A stretch of 54,681 bases of DNA from Desulfovibrio sp. TomC. GTDB lineage: Bacteria; Desulfobacterota; Desulfovibrionia; Desulfovibrionales; Desulfovibrionaceae. Within the stretch, counting starts at the first letter, position 1; each line of letters starts with the position of its first letter. This document shows, piece after piece, positions 1-7,797 of the stretch. The DNA is taken from positions 1-54,681 of the forward strand of contig NZ_JSEH01000030.1 of the NCBI RefSeq assembly GCF_000801335.2, given 5' to 3'. A model generated the notes under the pieces. The model did not search any database. It was not told the DNA's origin and saw only the letters and a list, made by a program, of their open reading frames with translations. The position numbers and the translations under genes are program-made.

Positions 1-66
1 ATCTCTGATGTTAAACCTCTCAAACAGCGCAGCCGAACTAAAACTGGAGTTCCCCCCCCAAAGAAA

Positions 67-92
67 AGGGAGCACCCCTCAGGACGCTCCCT
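67..92 (-). terminator. Hairpin, probable leftward terminator of the island operon
   Basis: A 7-bp perfect inverted repeat (AGGGAGC at 67-73, GCTCCCT at 86-92) is followed on the minus strand by a T-rich tract (61-67). It lies about 235 bases beyond the stop of the leftward hypothetical gene, so it could end that transcript. The stem is short and the T tract is interrupted by one C, so this is a moderate call. Confidence 0.45.
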
Positions 93-117
93 AATTGCAT
101 GCCCTAAGATCGATTGA

Positions 118-151
118 CTACGACACCTTTTAGGCACAAAGCGTGTCGCAG
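118..151. other. Imperfect inverted repeat of unknown role
   Basis: CTACGACAC (118-126) and GTGTCGCAG (143-151) pair at eight of nine positions around a 16-base loop. No T run follows on either strand, so it is not an obvious terminator. It could be a protein-binding site or part of a non-coding RNA. The rest of 1-326 is AT-rich apart from the patch described in the next entry. Confidence 0.3.
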
Positions 152-205
152 TATCATCACAGGCTTCATAAAAAATATAAGACCTTAATATTTAATACTT
201 TTTAA

Positions 206-337
206 GCCGAAAACCTCTCAGATGGGGCGAAGAAAAAGCTCAGTTCACTGACGATTGACGAGGCACACACGGCGGAGCGGGAGCAGATTGCTCAGACAAT
301 CGACCCCAATCCCAGTTCACCGCAATCTATGATTTAA
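206..337 (+). pseudogene. Possible C-terminal remnant of a lost gene
   Basis: A 43-codon open stretch begins right after a TAA (203-205) and ends at TAA 335-337. It has no start codon near its beginning. It translates to a plausible hydrophilic, helical-looking tail (includes KKKLSSLTIDEAHTAEREQ) and is more GC-rich than its flanks. Its 3' end overlaps the end of the convergent hypothetical gene. It could be the tail of a gene truncated by rearrangement inside the island, or chance. The family is not recognised. Confidence 0.25.
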
Positions 338-1379
338 ATTTTGGATTCAACGCCAACACCTGTCCTTTAGCTATGCATTCCTTTGCATTTTTAAAAATTC
401 GTTCCAATGTCCTCTTTTGACTAGATGTATGTTCGATGTCTAATCCAAGTTTTTTAAGTTTATCAATTGCTTTCGAGCCAGAACAAACATGTTTGATCAC
501 ATAGTCATAAACCCACAAGCCGATTGCTCTTGCGCTGGCATACGTGACGCCATATTCGCCCAAGGCCATCCGCTCATACATGTCAACCACAGCTTTTTCT
601 TCTGCGTCGGTCAACTTTATGTTTTTTTTAGTTTTTTCTTCATAAATTACCCAAGCGATATGATCTTTTATTTCTTTGACAGCAATTTCAAAATCAAAAT
701 TTTCAGATAGAGCTTGTCCAGATATTATAAAATCAGGATACAATGTCATTCCACAAATTTTTGCAAAATGCCCATGTTCGTAATATTTGTTTTGTTCTTT
801 ATGGCATTGAAGCCAAAGATTTTCTTGTATGAAAATTTTTTTATTGTTTGAATTCGGATTGGCTCTTAATAATGTCAAAGCCTTCTCGTCCAGTTCGCAG
901 TGATAATTCTTGTTTACATGAAAAAGAGGAGGATCTGGAAGTTCAACTCCATCTCTTATTTTTTCTATAATCTTTGTCATATCCCAACAGGACAAAAGGT
1001 CTTCGACAAAATAACCATACTCCATCGATATATACATGATCTCTTTCATTTTGGCCGAAACTGACTTCGAGAAATTTTCTACACAAAACAAATCTCGAAC
1101 GTTCAATGTGTTAATGAACAATGGAGTACCTGTATCACCAAAATACTCCATGCAAAAACACGTCTGGAAATACTGCAAGGACCTATCCCAAACTATCTTC
1201 TTACCCTCAGGATATTTACAAAAAAAAGAATCCAACTCATCAAGTATGCCGTCAACATCTGACTGGATGCTTTCTATTCGATGCGCATTTTCTTTGAAAA
1301 ACTTCCTCTTGCAATATTCAGCCATCCAAAACTGTTTTTGAGTTGCAGCCTTAGACGCATTTTCAAGATTCTTAATCAT
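327..1379 (-). CDS. Hypothetical protein, 350 aa, island cargo
   Basis: I do not recognise this protein. It is 350 residues, has no signal peptide or clear membrane segment, and is rich in Lys, Glu, Asn and aromatic residues, so it is probably cytosolic. The ATG at 1379 is preceded by GGAGG at good spacing, which supports the start. The gene is strikingly AT-rich compared with both the chromosome and the ERF-VWA genes upstream, a sign of recent transfer. It is the last gene of the leftward island transcript, downstream of three tiny frames. An 8-bp-stem hairpin (1412-1439) lies just before its ribosome binding site and could control its expression. No catalytic motif stands out. Confidence 0.8.
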   Translation of the reverse strand: MIKNLENASKAATQKQFWMAEYCKRKFFKENAHRIESIQSDVDGILDELDSFFCKYPEGKKIVWDRSLQYFQTCFCMEYFGDTGTPLFINTLNVRDLFCVENFSKSVSAKMKEIMYISMEYGYFVEDLLSCWDMTKIIEKIRDGVELPDPPLFHVNKNYHCELDEKALTLLRANPNSNNKKIFIQENLWLQCHKEQNKYYEHGHFAKICGMTLYPDFIISGQALSENFDFEIAVKEIKDHIAWVIYEEKTKKNIKLTDAEEKAVVDMYERMALGEYGVTYASARAIGLWVYDYVIKHVCSGSKAIDKLKKLGLDIEHTSSQKRTLERIFKNAKECIAKGQVLALNPKFKS

Positions 1380-1411
1380 CCACGTCCTCCAAAACTAAAA
1401 CCTATTCCCTC

Positions 1412-1439
1412 GGCGGGAGCTTTGCTTAGAACTCCCGCC
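1412..1439 (-). promoter_or_regulatory. Hairpin just upstream of the 350-aa gene
   Basis: GGCGGGAG (1412-1419) and CTCCCGCC (1432-1439) form a perfect 8-bp GC-rich stem with a 12-base loop. On the minus strand it ends about 33 bases before the ATG at 1379, between the 51-codon frame and the 350-aa gene. There is no T run, so it is more likely an mRNA processing, stabilising or translation-control element, or an operator, than a terminator. Confidence 0.4.
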
Positions 1440-1464
1440 CTCCACTACATAGAGATCTTTTCTC

Positions 1465-1620
1465 CTAGTTCGAATGATCTTCTATCTCAACCTCCCTATT
1501 GCCTTCATCTTCCCCCAAAAATGTGTCAGACTGTTCCATTGCATCCGCAATGAGAGCGGCCGTGACCACCGTTGCCGCCCCAGCCAACCAGCCCACAGTA
1601 AAGTATCCTATTTTGCTCAT
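1465..1620 (-). CDS. Small membrane protein, 51 aa
   Basis: ATG at 1620 is preceded by a good ribosome binding site (GGAAGGAGAG). The 51-residue product starts MSKIGYFTVGWLAGAATVV and has one hydrophobic segment (about residues 8-27) followed by a very acidic tail rich in Glu and Asp (about residues 29-50). This predicts a single-pass inner-membrane protein with a charged cytoplasmic or periplasmic tail. It lies between the 23-codon frame and the 350-aa gene on the same strand, so it probably belongs to the island operon. No family is recognised. The strong ribosome binding site and coherent hydrophobic-plus-acidic architecture argue against a chance frame. Confidence 0.6.
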   Translation of the reverse strand: MSKIGYFTVGWLAGAATVVTAALIADAMEQSDTFLGEDEGNREVEIEDHSN

Positions 1621-1695
1621 CTTTCTCTCCTTCCAGGTTTAAAAGCAAGCCGAACTTCCCGCCTTAGCCTTTCCACACACGATCTCGGTGCACCC

Positions 1696-1767
1696 CTAAT
1701 CCTCCATTTGATTTTTGACAATTTCAAGCAACGCAATGACGACAGGCAGCCACGGCAAATAATTCAT
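1696..1767 (-). CDS. Tiny hydrophobic peptide, 23 aa
   Basis: ATG at 1767 is preceded by a near-ideal AGGAGG at about 6-base spacing. The product is 23 residues, starts MNYLPWLPVVIALLEIV and ends in Lys, Asn, Gln and acidic residues. It could be a single short transmembrane peptide, for example a small regulator, a toxin-like peptide or a holin-like peptide. It lies between the Cys-rich 38-codon frame and the 51-codon frame. The evidence is only the ribosome binding site, the hydrophobicity and the shared strand. Confidence 0.45.
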   Translation of the reverse strand: MNYLPWLPVVIALLEIVKNQMED

Positions 1768-1827
1768 ATTCAACCTCCTTTACTTAATAACAAAACTGAA
1801 GGTTTATTCCGCAACGAACGGAACAGC

Positions 1828-1944
1828 TCATTTCAGAATTGAATCACGACTCCACCTACAGCTTCTTACAAACCAACATGGCACCACAAAACTACCATTA
1901 CATCTCATATACACACATCCATGACAGGCTAGCCGATGGTTCAT
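1828..1944 (-). CDS. Cysteine-rich small protein, 38 aa
   Basis: The ATG at 1944 lies only 11 bases after the stop of the VWA gene and is preceded by GGAGAGGAG, so translation is likely coupled. The 38-residue product has five cysteines (positions 7, 10, 15, 23, 29), including CxxC near the N-terminus, and is basic at its C-terminus. It could bind a metal ion or cluster. The family is not recognised. Without homologues a spurious frame cannot be excluded. Confidence 0.45.
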   Translation of the reverse strand: MNHRLACHGCVYMRCNGSFVVPCWFVRSCRWSRDSILK

Positions 1945-1955
1945 ACTCCTCTCCT

Positions 1956-3668
1956 TTAGCCTTTACTGATCAAAGCCTGTTGCAACAGATCAAACATGAC
2001 CGGAGCCAACTCGCCCAACGTGCTGATGGTCTTACTTGATGTCGGCAACAAGGAGGCGATGGCCGTTGACTGGATGCCCACCGCGTAGATTTCAAAACTT
2101 TGATCCTGGGCGGTTTTCAGGACGTTTTGTGCGGCAGGAACGGAATCCGGTTCACCGTCAGTCAGGAGCAGGATGATCTTTCGCCTCTCCGGCAAGAGGA
2201 CCATGCGTTGAAGCACCCACCACAGCGCCTGCGCCAATGGCGTATACCCTTCGGCCTGGATATCGAGATTGCCGTTAACCCGCTGCCCATGCTCAATGAG
2301 CGGGGCCACGGTGACGCCATCATGCGCTGTCCCGGCTGGAAAGGCTGAGACTGCCACATTGACCCCTTTGATCCGTTCCAAGGCCGTCGCTACGGCGTAG
2401 CAGGCCTGTGATGCCAGTCTGATCGGCGCTCCGGACATGGACCCGCTGCTATCGACGAGAATATGCACAACTGTGCTGATGGCCGTTTTCTGGCTGAGCT
2501 TGAGAAACACCCGTGCATCGCCCACCGCCAGACCGTGCAATCGCTTGGTATCCAACCTGCCGCGCCGGCCTAGCTGACTGCGCACCAGCTGACTGGACTG
2601 GAGCAACCGATACAAGCGCGTGCGCAGGGCAACCGACGCCTCACCACATATCTTTCGCTCCGCTGCCCCTAACGCTCGTGCTGGCTTGTGGCCAAGACGA
2701 GCCACGGTCAGACCGTGGTCCGCTGGCACGGTCGGATGCTCACGAAGCGATTGCGACAACCGCTCCCCCAGGTGCTGTGGCCAATCCGTCGGTACAGAAG
2801 CCTCCAGCAACTCTGTCAGCGAATCCCTAGCCGCTGCCGTCACACACTCAGTCGCATTGCGCGCAGACGCACTGTCAGACTCGACTCCACCTTCCTGCTG
2901 CCCTGATTGCCCTTGCTTATCGGTCTGGTCCGCTTCCGCTTGGGATGCTCTTTGTTCCTCCTCCGCTGCCAATTCGGGTTGGCCTTCTGATTCGCACGAT
3001 GGATCACACCTCCCCTCCTCCTCACGGCAACCGGTCCCCTGTTGCCGGGTCCTTTCTTGCTCCACCAGGGTGACGATTGCCTCCGCCAACCGGATGGCAT
3101 CCTGGGTGCTGCGGCACTCAGCCCCAGCCTTTTCCAGGACGGCCTGGATGCGCGGCCAAAGCCCTGGAAAGGCACGGTCGACCTCCTTGATTTCCGCGTC
3201 CCGGTTGGCCTGGACGCCAGGGCCGTCCCAAGCGCGTACCGTGAGCAGGATGGCGTTTAAAATGGATAGGGCCGGGTTTGTGTCCCCGGCCCTGGCTGCT
3301 GTCCCTGTGAAGTAATGTTCGATGAGCCACCTGAAATTCTGGCGACACCCTGGGAAGAGATCGGCCAGTCGTTTTTCCACCCGCCAATCCTCCAGCGAAT
3401 TCCAGATGTGATGGGCAAACGGCGTCGAACGCCAATGGCGCAAGGCCTCGAAATCCGTCTCCCGAATGTGGGCGGCCTCGTGATCCAGAAGCCCCCGGGC
3501 CAAGGCCAGCGCTGTCGCGTCACCCTCCAGAGGCAGGGCCGGCAGATGGATGGTTTTCCCATCGGTGTGGGCCGAATCGCCGCCGATGACGACTTCGACG
3601 CCATACGCATCACCGAGCACAGCGGCCAAAAGCGGCAGAGACCGCATGACATGGCGGATGGGCAGCAT
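1956..3668 (-). CDS. CobT-like VWA-domain protein with HExxH motif
   Basis: Predicted cytosolic protein of 570 residues. The N-terminal third has a metalloprotease-like DHEAAHIRETDF motif (about residues 60-71). A Gln/Glu/Ser-rich acidic linker follows, about residues 200-275. The C-terminal third is a von Willebrand A domain with an intact MIDAS: DSSGSMSG, the conserved Thr of YTPLAQAL and LLTDGEPD. This is the layout of CobT/NorD-type partners of MoxR/CobS ATPases. The ATG at 3668 was chosen because it follows the DUF3150 stop by 5 bases with GGTGAG before it; the frame stays open upstream into the neighbour. It is the fifth gene of the ERF-nuclease-AAA-DUF3150-VWA series. Its client is unknown, and there is no cobalamin context nearby, so cobaltochelatase activity is not implied. 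Confidence 0.88.
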   Translation of the reverse strand: MLPIRHVMRSLPLLAAVLGDAYGVEVVIGGDSAHTDGKTIHLPALPLEGDATALALARGLLDHEAAHIRETDFEALRHWRSTPFAHHIWNSLEDWRVEKRLADLFPGCRQNFRWLIEHYFTGTAARAGDTNPALSILNAILLTVRAWDGPGVQANRDAEIKEVDRAFPGLWPRIQAVLEKAGAECRSTQDAIRLAEAIVTLVEQERTRQQGTGCREEEGRCDPSCESEGQPELAAEEEQRASQAEADQTDKQGQSGQQEGGVESDSASARNATECVTAAARDSLTELLEASVPTDWPQHLGERLSQSLREHPTVPADHGLTVARLGHKPARALGAAERKICGEASVALRTRLYRLLQSSQLVRSQLGRRGRLDTKRLHGLAVGDARVFLKLSQKTAISTVVHILVDSSGSMSGAPIRLASQACYAVATALERIKGVNVAVSAFPAGTAHDGVTVAPLIEHGQRVNGNLDIQAEGYTPLAQALWWVLQRMVLLPERRKIILLLTDGEPDSVPAAQNVLKTAQDQSFEIYAVGIQSTAIASLLPTSSKTISTLGELAPVMFDLLQQALISKG

Positions 3669-3673
3669 GGCGC

Positions 3674-4723
3674 TCACCACAGCCCCATGCTGGGGATCTG
3701 CACGCGCGGCCCAGGGCACGGACGCGCCGTGGGATCCGTAATCTCCGCCAGTTCCGGATCATCACCCTCGTCCACGTCCAGGAGCCCGGTGATCTCGACC
3801 GGACCGTGTTCAGCAAACGTAGGAGCCATGGGCGCACGCAGGATCGAATCGAGCACCGTGGCCGGGCCGTAGCCCTCGATCACCTGCTGGCTGTGCTCAA
3901 TCAGGGCATCAGGATCCCGCAGGAGGCAGACCAAGCCTTGGAGCATGAGGAGGTCGGTCCCCACGATGGTGCCCTTCTTGGGCAGACGCGAAAGCGCCAT
4001 TTGGAGGATCTCCGTCACCGGAGCCACGTGGGGCTCGACAAAGGTCAGGCCCATGAGCTTGTGGTACATGGTGCGAAGCGGCGACAGCGCCTTGTGGGTC
4101 ACTTCGGTCTTGCCCGCGTACACTTTGCGCCAAGTCTCATCGGCAAACTTGGCGATCTCGGTGAAAAGCGTACCGGCTAATCCCTCCACTTCCTCATATA
4201 AACCGGACTCGACCATGGTCTCGGCATCGGGATGAGCCATGAGCGGAGCCACCTTGTACAGCTGCCAGGAAAACCCCAGGCGGGCGCGGACATAGTCGCT
4301 CCCCACCGTGGAATTGGCGATCAGATTGGCCCAATCCGCGTGCTTGGCGATCCAGGCCTGAATAAGCGCATCGTACTCCGCGAGGAACGCTTCCTTTTGG
4401 GCAGCGAATTCATCGCGCAGGGCACAAAGTTCTTGGATGATGTCCGTGGCCTTGTCTTCGGGGATGGCCCAGCCCCCCAGAAAACGGATGCCATGCCGGT
4501 CCAGGAAATTGAAAGCCCTGGCCTTGAGCGTGCCGAAGATGCGCAGGCTTTCCGGCGGCGCGATGCGCTTGCTGCCAAGGGTCGCCAGGTCTTCCGGCGG
4601 CAAATCCACGTGGCCGAAGTCTTCGAGCGTCAGCTTTTTGCGGGCAGACCACAGGGTGATGTTGAGGTTGACGGCCAAGAGGTTGTCCAGCACCCGGATG
4701 TCGGAGAGAATCGGAGTATCCAT
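3674..4723 (-). CDS. DUF3150-family protein
   Basis: A 349-residue soluble protein whose N-terminus (LNITLWSARKKLTLEDF, about residues 19-35) and overall pattern match the DUF3150 family. That family is found in phages, plasmids and integrative elements next to CobS-like ATPase and VWA genes. No catalytic motif is visible and the function is unknown. It is predicted to be mostly alpha-helical with a central amphipathic segment. ATG 4723 has GGGAGAT before it. It sits between the AAA ATPase (26-base gap) and the VWA protein (5-base gap), so the three proteins are probably made together and may form one complex. Confidence 0.85.
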   Translation of the reverse strand: MDTPILSDIRVLDNLLAVNLNITLWSARKKLTLEDFGHVDLPPEDLATLGSKRIAPPESLRIFGTLKARAFNFLDRHGIRFLGGWAIPEDKATDIIQELCALRDEFAAQKEAFLAEYDALIQAWIAKHADWANLIANSTVGSDYVRARLGFSWQLYKVAPLMAHPDAETMVESGLYEEVEGLAGTLFTEIAKFADETWRKVYAGKTEVTHKALSPLRTMYHKLMGLTFVEPHVAPVTEILQMALSRLPKKGTIVGTDLLMLQGLVCLLRDPDALIEHSQQVIEGYGPATVLDSILRAPMAPTFAEHGPVEITGLLDVDEGDDPELAEITDPTARPCPGPRVQIPSMGLW

Positions 4724-4749
4724 CGCTATCTCCCATTGGTTGTTTGAAT

Positions 4750-5727
4750 TTATACAGTCAGCGGAAAGATTCGCTGAGCCAGTTCGTGCAGCAAGGCCCG
4801 GGTTTCCCGGCTGGCCCGGTAGCCGAGGGCTCGATCCAGGGCATAGGTCACCGGCTGGATGCCTTGGTTGGCCAGGGGCTGGAAGCGCACGGTCAGATCG
4901 GCCCAGCGCAGCAAGGTGCGGGTGGAGAAGGTCACTTCAATGGTCTTGGTGATTTCGCCGGCCGCCTCGCCCACGAAAAGCCGGCGGACTTCATTGGCAA
5001 AGTTCACCATGCGGGTTCGGACATCACCCGGCAGAATAGCTGCCCTGCCTTCAAGCAGGGTCAATTCCGCTTGGGAATCGGGGTAGCCGACTTCGCACAG
5101 CCAGAAACGGTCCATGAAGGCCAGGTTCTGCTGGAGGGTTCCCTGGTAGAGACCGGTTTCGTCAAACGAGCCGTTGGTATTGGCCGTGGCCACGAACCGA
5201 AAGAGCGGATGCGGCGTAATGAGTTCCCCGCTGTTCTCAGCCAGGCACAAAGGCTGGCCATCCAGGATGCCGTTGCAGCCGGCCGCCACGTCCGGACTGA
5301 CCAGGTCGATTTCGTTGAGCAGAAAAAGCCCGCCATGACGCATGGCTAGGGTCAGGGGACCATAGGCGTATTCCATGTTGCCCTGGCGCACTGCCAAATG
5401 GCCGGCCAAATCGGCAAACTCCAACCGCCCGTGGCCGGTCACCTCGAAGACTGGATAATTGAGCCGGGCTGCCAGTTCCTTAATCAGCGAGGTCTTGCCG
5501 GAACCGGTTGGGCCAAACACGTAGAGCGGGTCGCTGCGTTCCAAAAACCAGACAATGATGTCCCGGCTGGATTCGTGAAAGATGTAGTCCGGGGACGGTG
5601 TGGGCGTGTAGGCGCACGGCGCGGCAAATCCCTGGACGGGTTTACCGGACGGCGTACCGCTAAACACCTGGCCGGCGTCCAGCTCGGTTGGCGCAAGGAG
5701 GCTCAGTTCAGACAGGCTATCGTGCAT
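4750..5727 (-). CDS. CobS/MoxR-like AAA+ ATPase
   Basis: A 325-residue AAA+ ATPase. Walker A is GPTGSGKTS (about residues 72-80), the Walker B region is GLFLLNEIDL (about 133-142) and sensor 1 is FVATANTNG. The Walker B aspartate is replaced by Asn (LLNEID), while the catalytic Glu is kept. Domain order and length match CobS/NirQ/NorQ-type MoxR ATPases, which remodel client proteins together with a VWA partner. That partner is encoded two genes downstream. ATG 5727 has GGAGA at correct spacing and follows the nuclease stop by 12 bases. The client in this element is unknown; the neighbours suggest DNA recombination or replication of the element. Confidence 0.9.
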   Translation of the reverse strand: MHDSLSELSLLAPTELDAGQVFSGTPSGKPVQGFAAPCAYTPTPSPDYIFHESSRDIIVWFLERSDPLYVFGPTGSGKTSLIKELAARLNYPVFEVTGHGRLEFADLAGHLAVRQGNMEYAYGPLTLAMRHGGLFLLNEIDLVSPDVAAGCNGILDGQPLCLAENSGELITPHPLFRFVATANTNGSFDETGLYQGTLQQNLAFMDRFWLCEVGYPDSQAELTLLEGRAAILPGDVRTRMVNFANEVRRLFVGEAAGEITKTIEVTFSTRTLLRWADLTVRFQPLANQGIQPVTYALDRALGYRASRETRALLHELAQRIFPLTV

Positions 5728-5739
5728 GGGCTGTCTCCA

Positions 5740-6993
5740 TCATTTCGGGGTTTGAAACGAAGCGGCCACCCGTTGCGGGGTGGCCGTGCGTTTTTGGTTG
5801 ATCGGACTGATAGTTAGGCGGTCAAAGGGCTGGCCCTGTGATTCGCACCGAGCGAGCAGTTGGTCCGCGTCGTCATGCGAACCGGTGAGGCCGATGAGTT
5901 CCAGCCGGAGCTTGTCCTTATCCAAGGTGCGGCGTCCGGCTTGTTGGGCGACTTTAAAGCGATAGGTCCCGGCATGGATCCAGCCCCCCTTGGTCGGTGT
6001 GCGAGCGTAAGCAGCCTTGATGGCCGCTTCCTTTTCCTGAATGGCTTCCTCCAGGGTGCTTCGGCTGGCCTTGAGTGAAACCAGTTCTTGAAGATCCACC
6101 TCCCAGCCAGGTTGATCAGGGCCGTCGAATTTCGGGCAATCGGCATTCCAGTCACAAAAGGCACAGAGCGGATGGCAACCGGTGGCTGTCGGCAGGCTGT
6201 CGATGACGCTCTTGCCTGTCAGGCAATCCTGAAGCTGCTGCCAGATCGTGCCTGCCGTCTTGAGGCAGAGGCTCAGCATGGCTTGGTGGGGTCGGTAGGG
6301 GCCAAAGACCTTGGCGTCTGTCATGGACAGGCACAGCACCCAGGCTTTCAGGTCGACCTGATTGGAGTTGGTCGGCAGGGTGATGCCGAATTGCGCCTGG
6401 CACAATTCCGGGAAGGTTAACCCAGCGTGGAGGACCGTGCCGGTCGGATCCCGCAGATGAAACGCCGGGGTATTCCAGGCCGCCTTGAGTAAGCCGACCT
6501 GGCCATAGACTTGGGATTCGTAGTAAGCATAGAGCGTTTCCGGCAGCCGTTTGGTGCTTTTGCATTCCAGGATGCGCACTGTGGGCACAGGGGCATCGCT
6601 CACCAGGACAAAATCGAGATGGGCTTTGATGGGTGTGCCCTGGTGCACAACGTCAATTTCGAGTTGGTGGAGCGTATTGAGCCGGTGCGCCGCCAGGGCT
6701 TGGCCGACCAGGCTTTCAAAGCAATGTCCCCGTTGCAGGGTCAGTTGCCGGGAAAGGGTGGCAGCCTGGGCAAGGTTCGACTGTGGGAAAGGAGAATTGG
6801 CGGCAGGGAGTTTGCCCGCCACGGTGGCCCTGAGGCAATCCAGGCCACGGCCGATGTCGCTGAGGCCAATGTAGCGACTGCGGTCACCGAGTGTCGCCGC
6901 CGTGGCGCTCTTGGCGTGTCGCTGCAAGCCTTGGGCGAGGACGGACAACAAGGCCGTGGCTGGGTCCGGACTAAGTGATGCGGTTTGGGACAT
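5740..6993 (-). CDS. PD-(D/E)XK nuclease, Cas4/RecB-like with Fe-S cysteines
   Basis: A 417-residue nuclease of the Cas4/RecB fold. Core residues are Asp127 in AHLDFVL, Glu143 and Lys145 in ILECKS, and Gln161 downstream. Cys53 plus a C-terminal group (Cys273, 277, 280, 286 in CHPLCAFCDWNADCPKF) resembles the iron-staple layout of Cas4 and AddB, so a 4Fe-4S cluster is likely. The start has GGAGG before the ATG. It probably resects DNA ends so that the ERF annealing protein upstream can act, a lambda Red-like exonuclease/annealase pair. No CRISPR array or other cas gene is visible, so it is not called Cas4. Confidence 0.85.
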   Translation of the reverse strand: MSQTASLSPDPATALLSVLAQGLQRHAKSATAATLGDRSRYIGLSDIGRGLDCLRATVAGKLPAANSPFPQSNLAQAATLSRQLTLQRGHCFESLVGQALAAHRLNTLHQLEIDVVHQGTPIKAHLDFVLVSDAPVPTVRILECKSTKRLPETLYAYYESQVYGQVGLLKAAWNTPAFHLRDPTGTVLHAGLTFPELCQAQFGITLPTNSNQVDLKAWVLCLSMTDAKVFGPYRPHQAMLSLCLKTAGTIWQQLQDCLTGKSVIDSLPTATGCHPLCAFCDWNADCPKFDGPDQPGWEVDLQELVSLKASRSTLEEAIQEKEAAIKAAYARTPTKGGWIHAGTYRFKVAQQAGRRTLDKDKLRLELIGLTGSHDDADQLLARCESQGQPFDRLTISPINQKRTATPQRVAASFQTPK

Positions 6994-7012
6994 GGGGTAG
7001 CCTCCACAAATG

Positions 7013-7043
7013 AAGAGGGCTACCCTTTTGGGGCAGCCCTCTT
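7013..7043. other. Intercistronic hairpin between ERF and nuclease genes
   Basis: AAGAGGGCT (7013-7021) and AGCCCTCTT (7035-7043) form a perfect 9-bp stem, with further CCC/GGG pairing possible inside. It lies in the 73-base gap between the ERF stop and the nuclease start. No downstream T run is present, so it may set mRNA stability or partial attenuation and change the ratio of annealase to nuclease. Confidence 0.4.
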
Positions 7044-7066
7044 AAGTACGGATTTGCAGTGCGAAA

Positions 7067-7786
7067 TCAGGATACATCGGCATACATCCACCACATTTTG
7101 CGTTGCGGGTTCCACTTGAAACCAGCCCCGGAAAGGAGTTCTTTTTTGGCAGCCGTATTGCCCGTAGCCACGACGCAGGGCCGGCCATCCTGGGCAGACA
7201 CGGTCTGGTAGGTGATGCCATCGATCCGGGGCAGGGTCAGCTCAGCGTTCGGCAATGGGGTCGAAACGGCGTGCTTCGGTTTTGAGGCGTTTTTATCGAC
7301 CTGGCCAGGGCGAACATCGGAAGGTGTGCCTTTGTGCGCCAGAGGGGCATTTTGCGGGCTTCTGGAAGGACTGGCCGTTTTCGTGGACATTTTTGCATCT
7401 TCGCCATCATCATCGTCCGTGACGATGCCTAACATGGCGCTTAGCGCGTACCGCCGAGCATACGTCATGGCACTGCCCATGCCTTGCGGATCTGCCTTGG
7501 GTAATGGAACCACCGCCAACGAAGATTGCCATTGGCCGGATTCGGCGTGGGTCAGCTTCGTGACCAACCCCAGATACCCAGGTTCGGCCGGGACCGGGAA
7601 TTGCGTCATCCAAATGCTGTTGCCCAGAAGCGCTTCGCGGCAGGAATCCATAACACTGTTGAGTGTCGCGTACCGATTGTGAACAAAAGGATTGGTAGCA
7701 TCCTTGATCGCAGGCTGAATTGTTCGTTGCACATTAATGAGGGCCTTGGCCAATTCTGAAATTTCTGTTGATTGATAGCTTTCCAT
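7067..7786 (-). CDS. ERF-family single-strand annealing protein
   Basis: A 239-residue ERF-superfamily recombinase, the class of phage and plasmid proteins that anneal complementary single strands. The family core spans about residues 8-130 and ends with the characteristic GMGSAMTYARRYALSAMLGI segment, followed by acidic DDDDGEDA. A variable linker leads to a C-terminal motif (residues 195-239) resembling a small DNA-binding module. The ATG at 7786 is preceded by AGGTG. It is the first gene of the leftward island operon and partner of the nuclease next to it. Direct repeats and a palindrome in its leader suggest it is controlled by an element-encoded regulator. Confidence 0.88.
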   Translation of the reverse strand: MESYQSTEISELAKALINVQRTIQPAIKDATNPFVHNRYATLNSVMDSCREALLGNSIWMTQFPVPAEPGYLGLVTKLTHAESGQWQSSLAVVPLPKADPQGMGSAMTYARRYALSAMLGIVTDDDDGEDAKMSTKTASPSRSPQNAPLAHKGTPSDVRPGQVDKNASKPKHAVSTPLPNAELTLPRIDGITYQTVSAQDGRPCVVATGNTAAKKELLSGAGFKWNPQRKMWWMYADVS

Positions 7787-7797
7787 TGAGCACCTAT

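Noticed and set aside
1956-5727. Cobaltochelatase CobS/CobT assignment
   Set aside because: The ATPase and VWA folds match, but there is no CobN or cobalamin gene, and the genes sit on a mobile element with recombination functions.
5740-6993. Calling the Fe-S nuclease Cas4 and looking for CRISPR
   Set aside because: No repeat-spacer array or other cas gene is visible; the neighbour is an ERF annealase, so an element recombination nuclease fits better.
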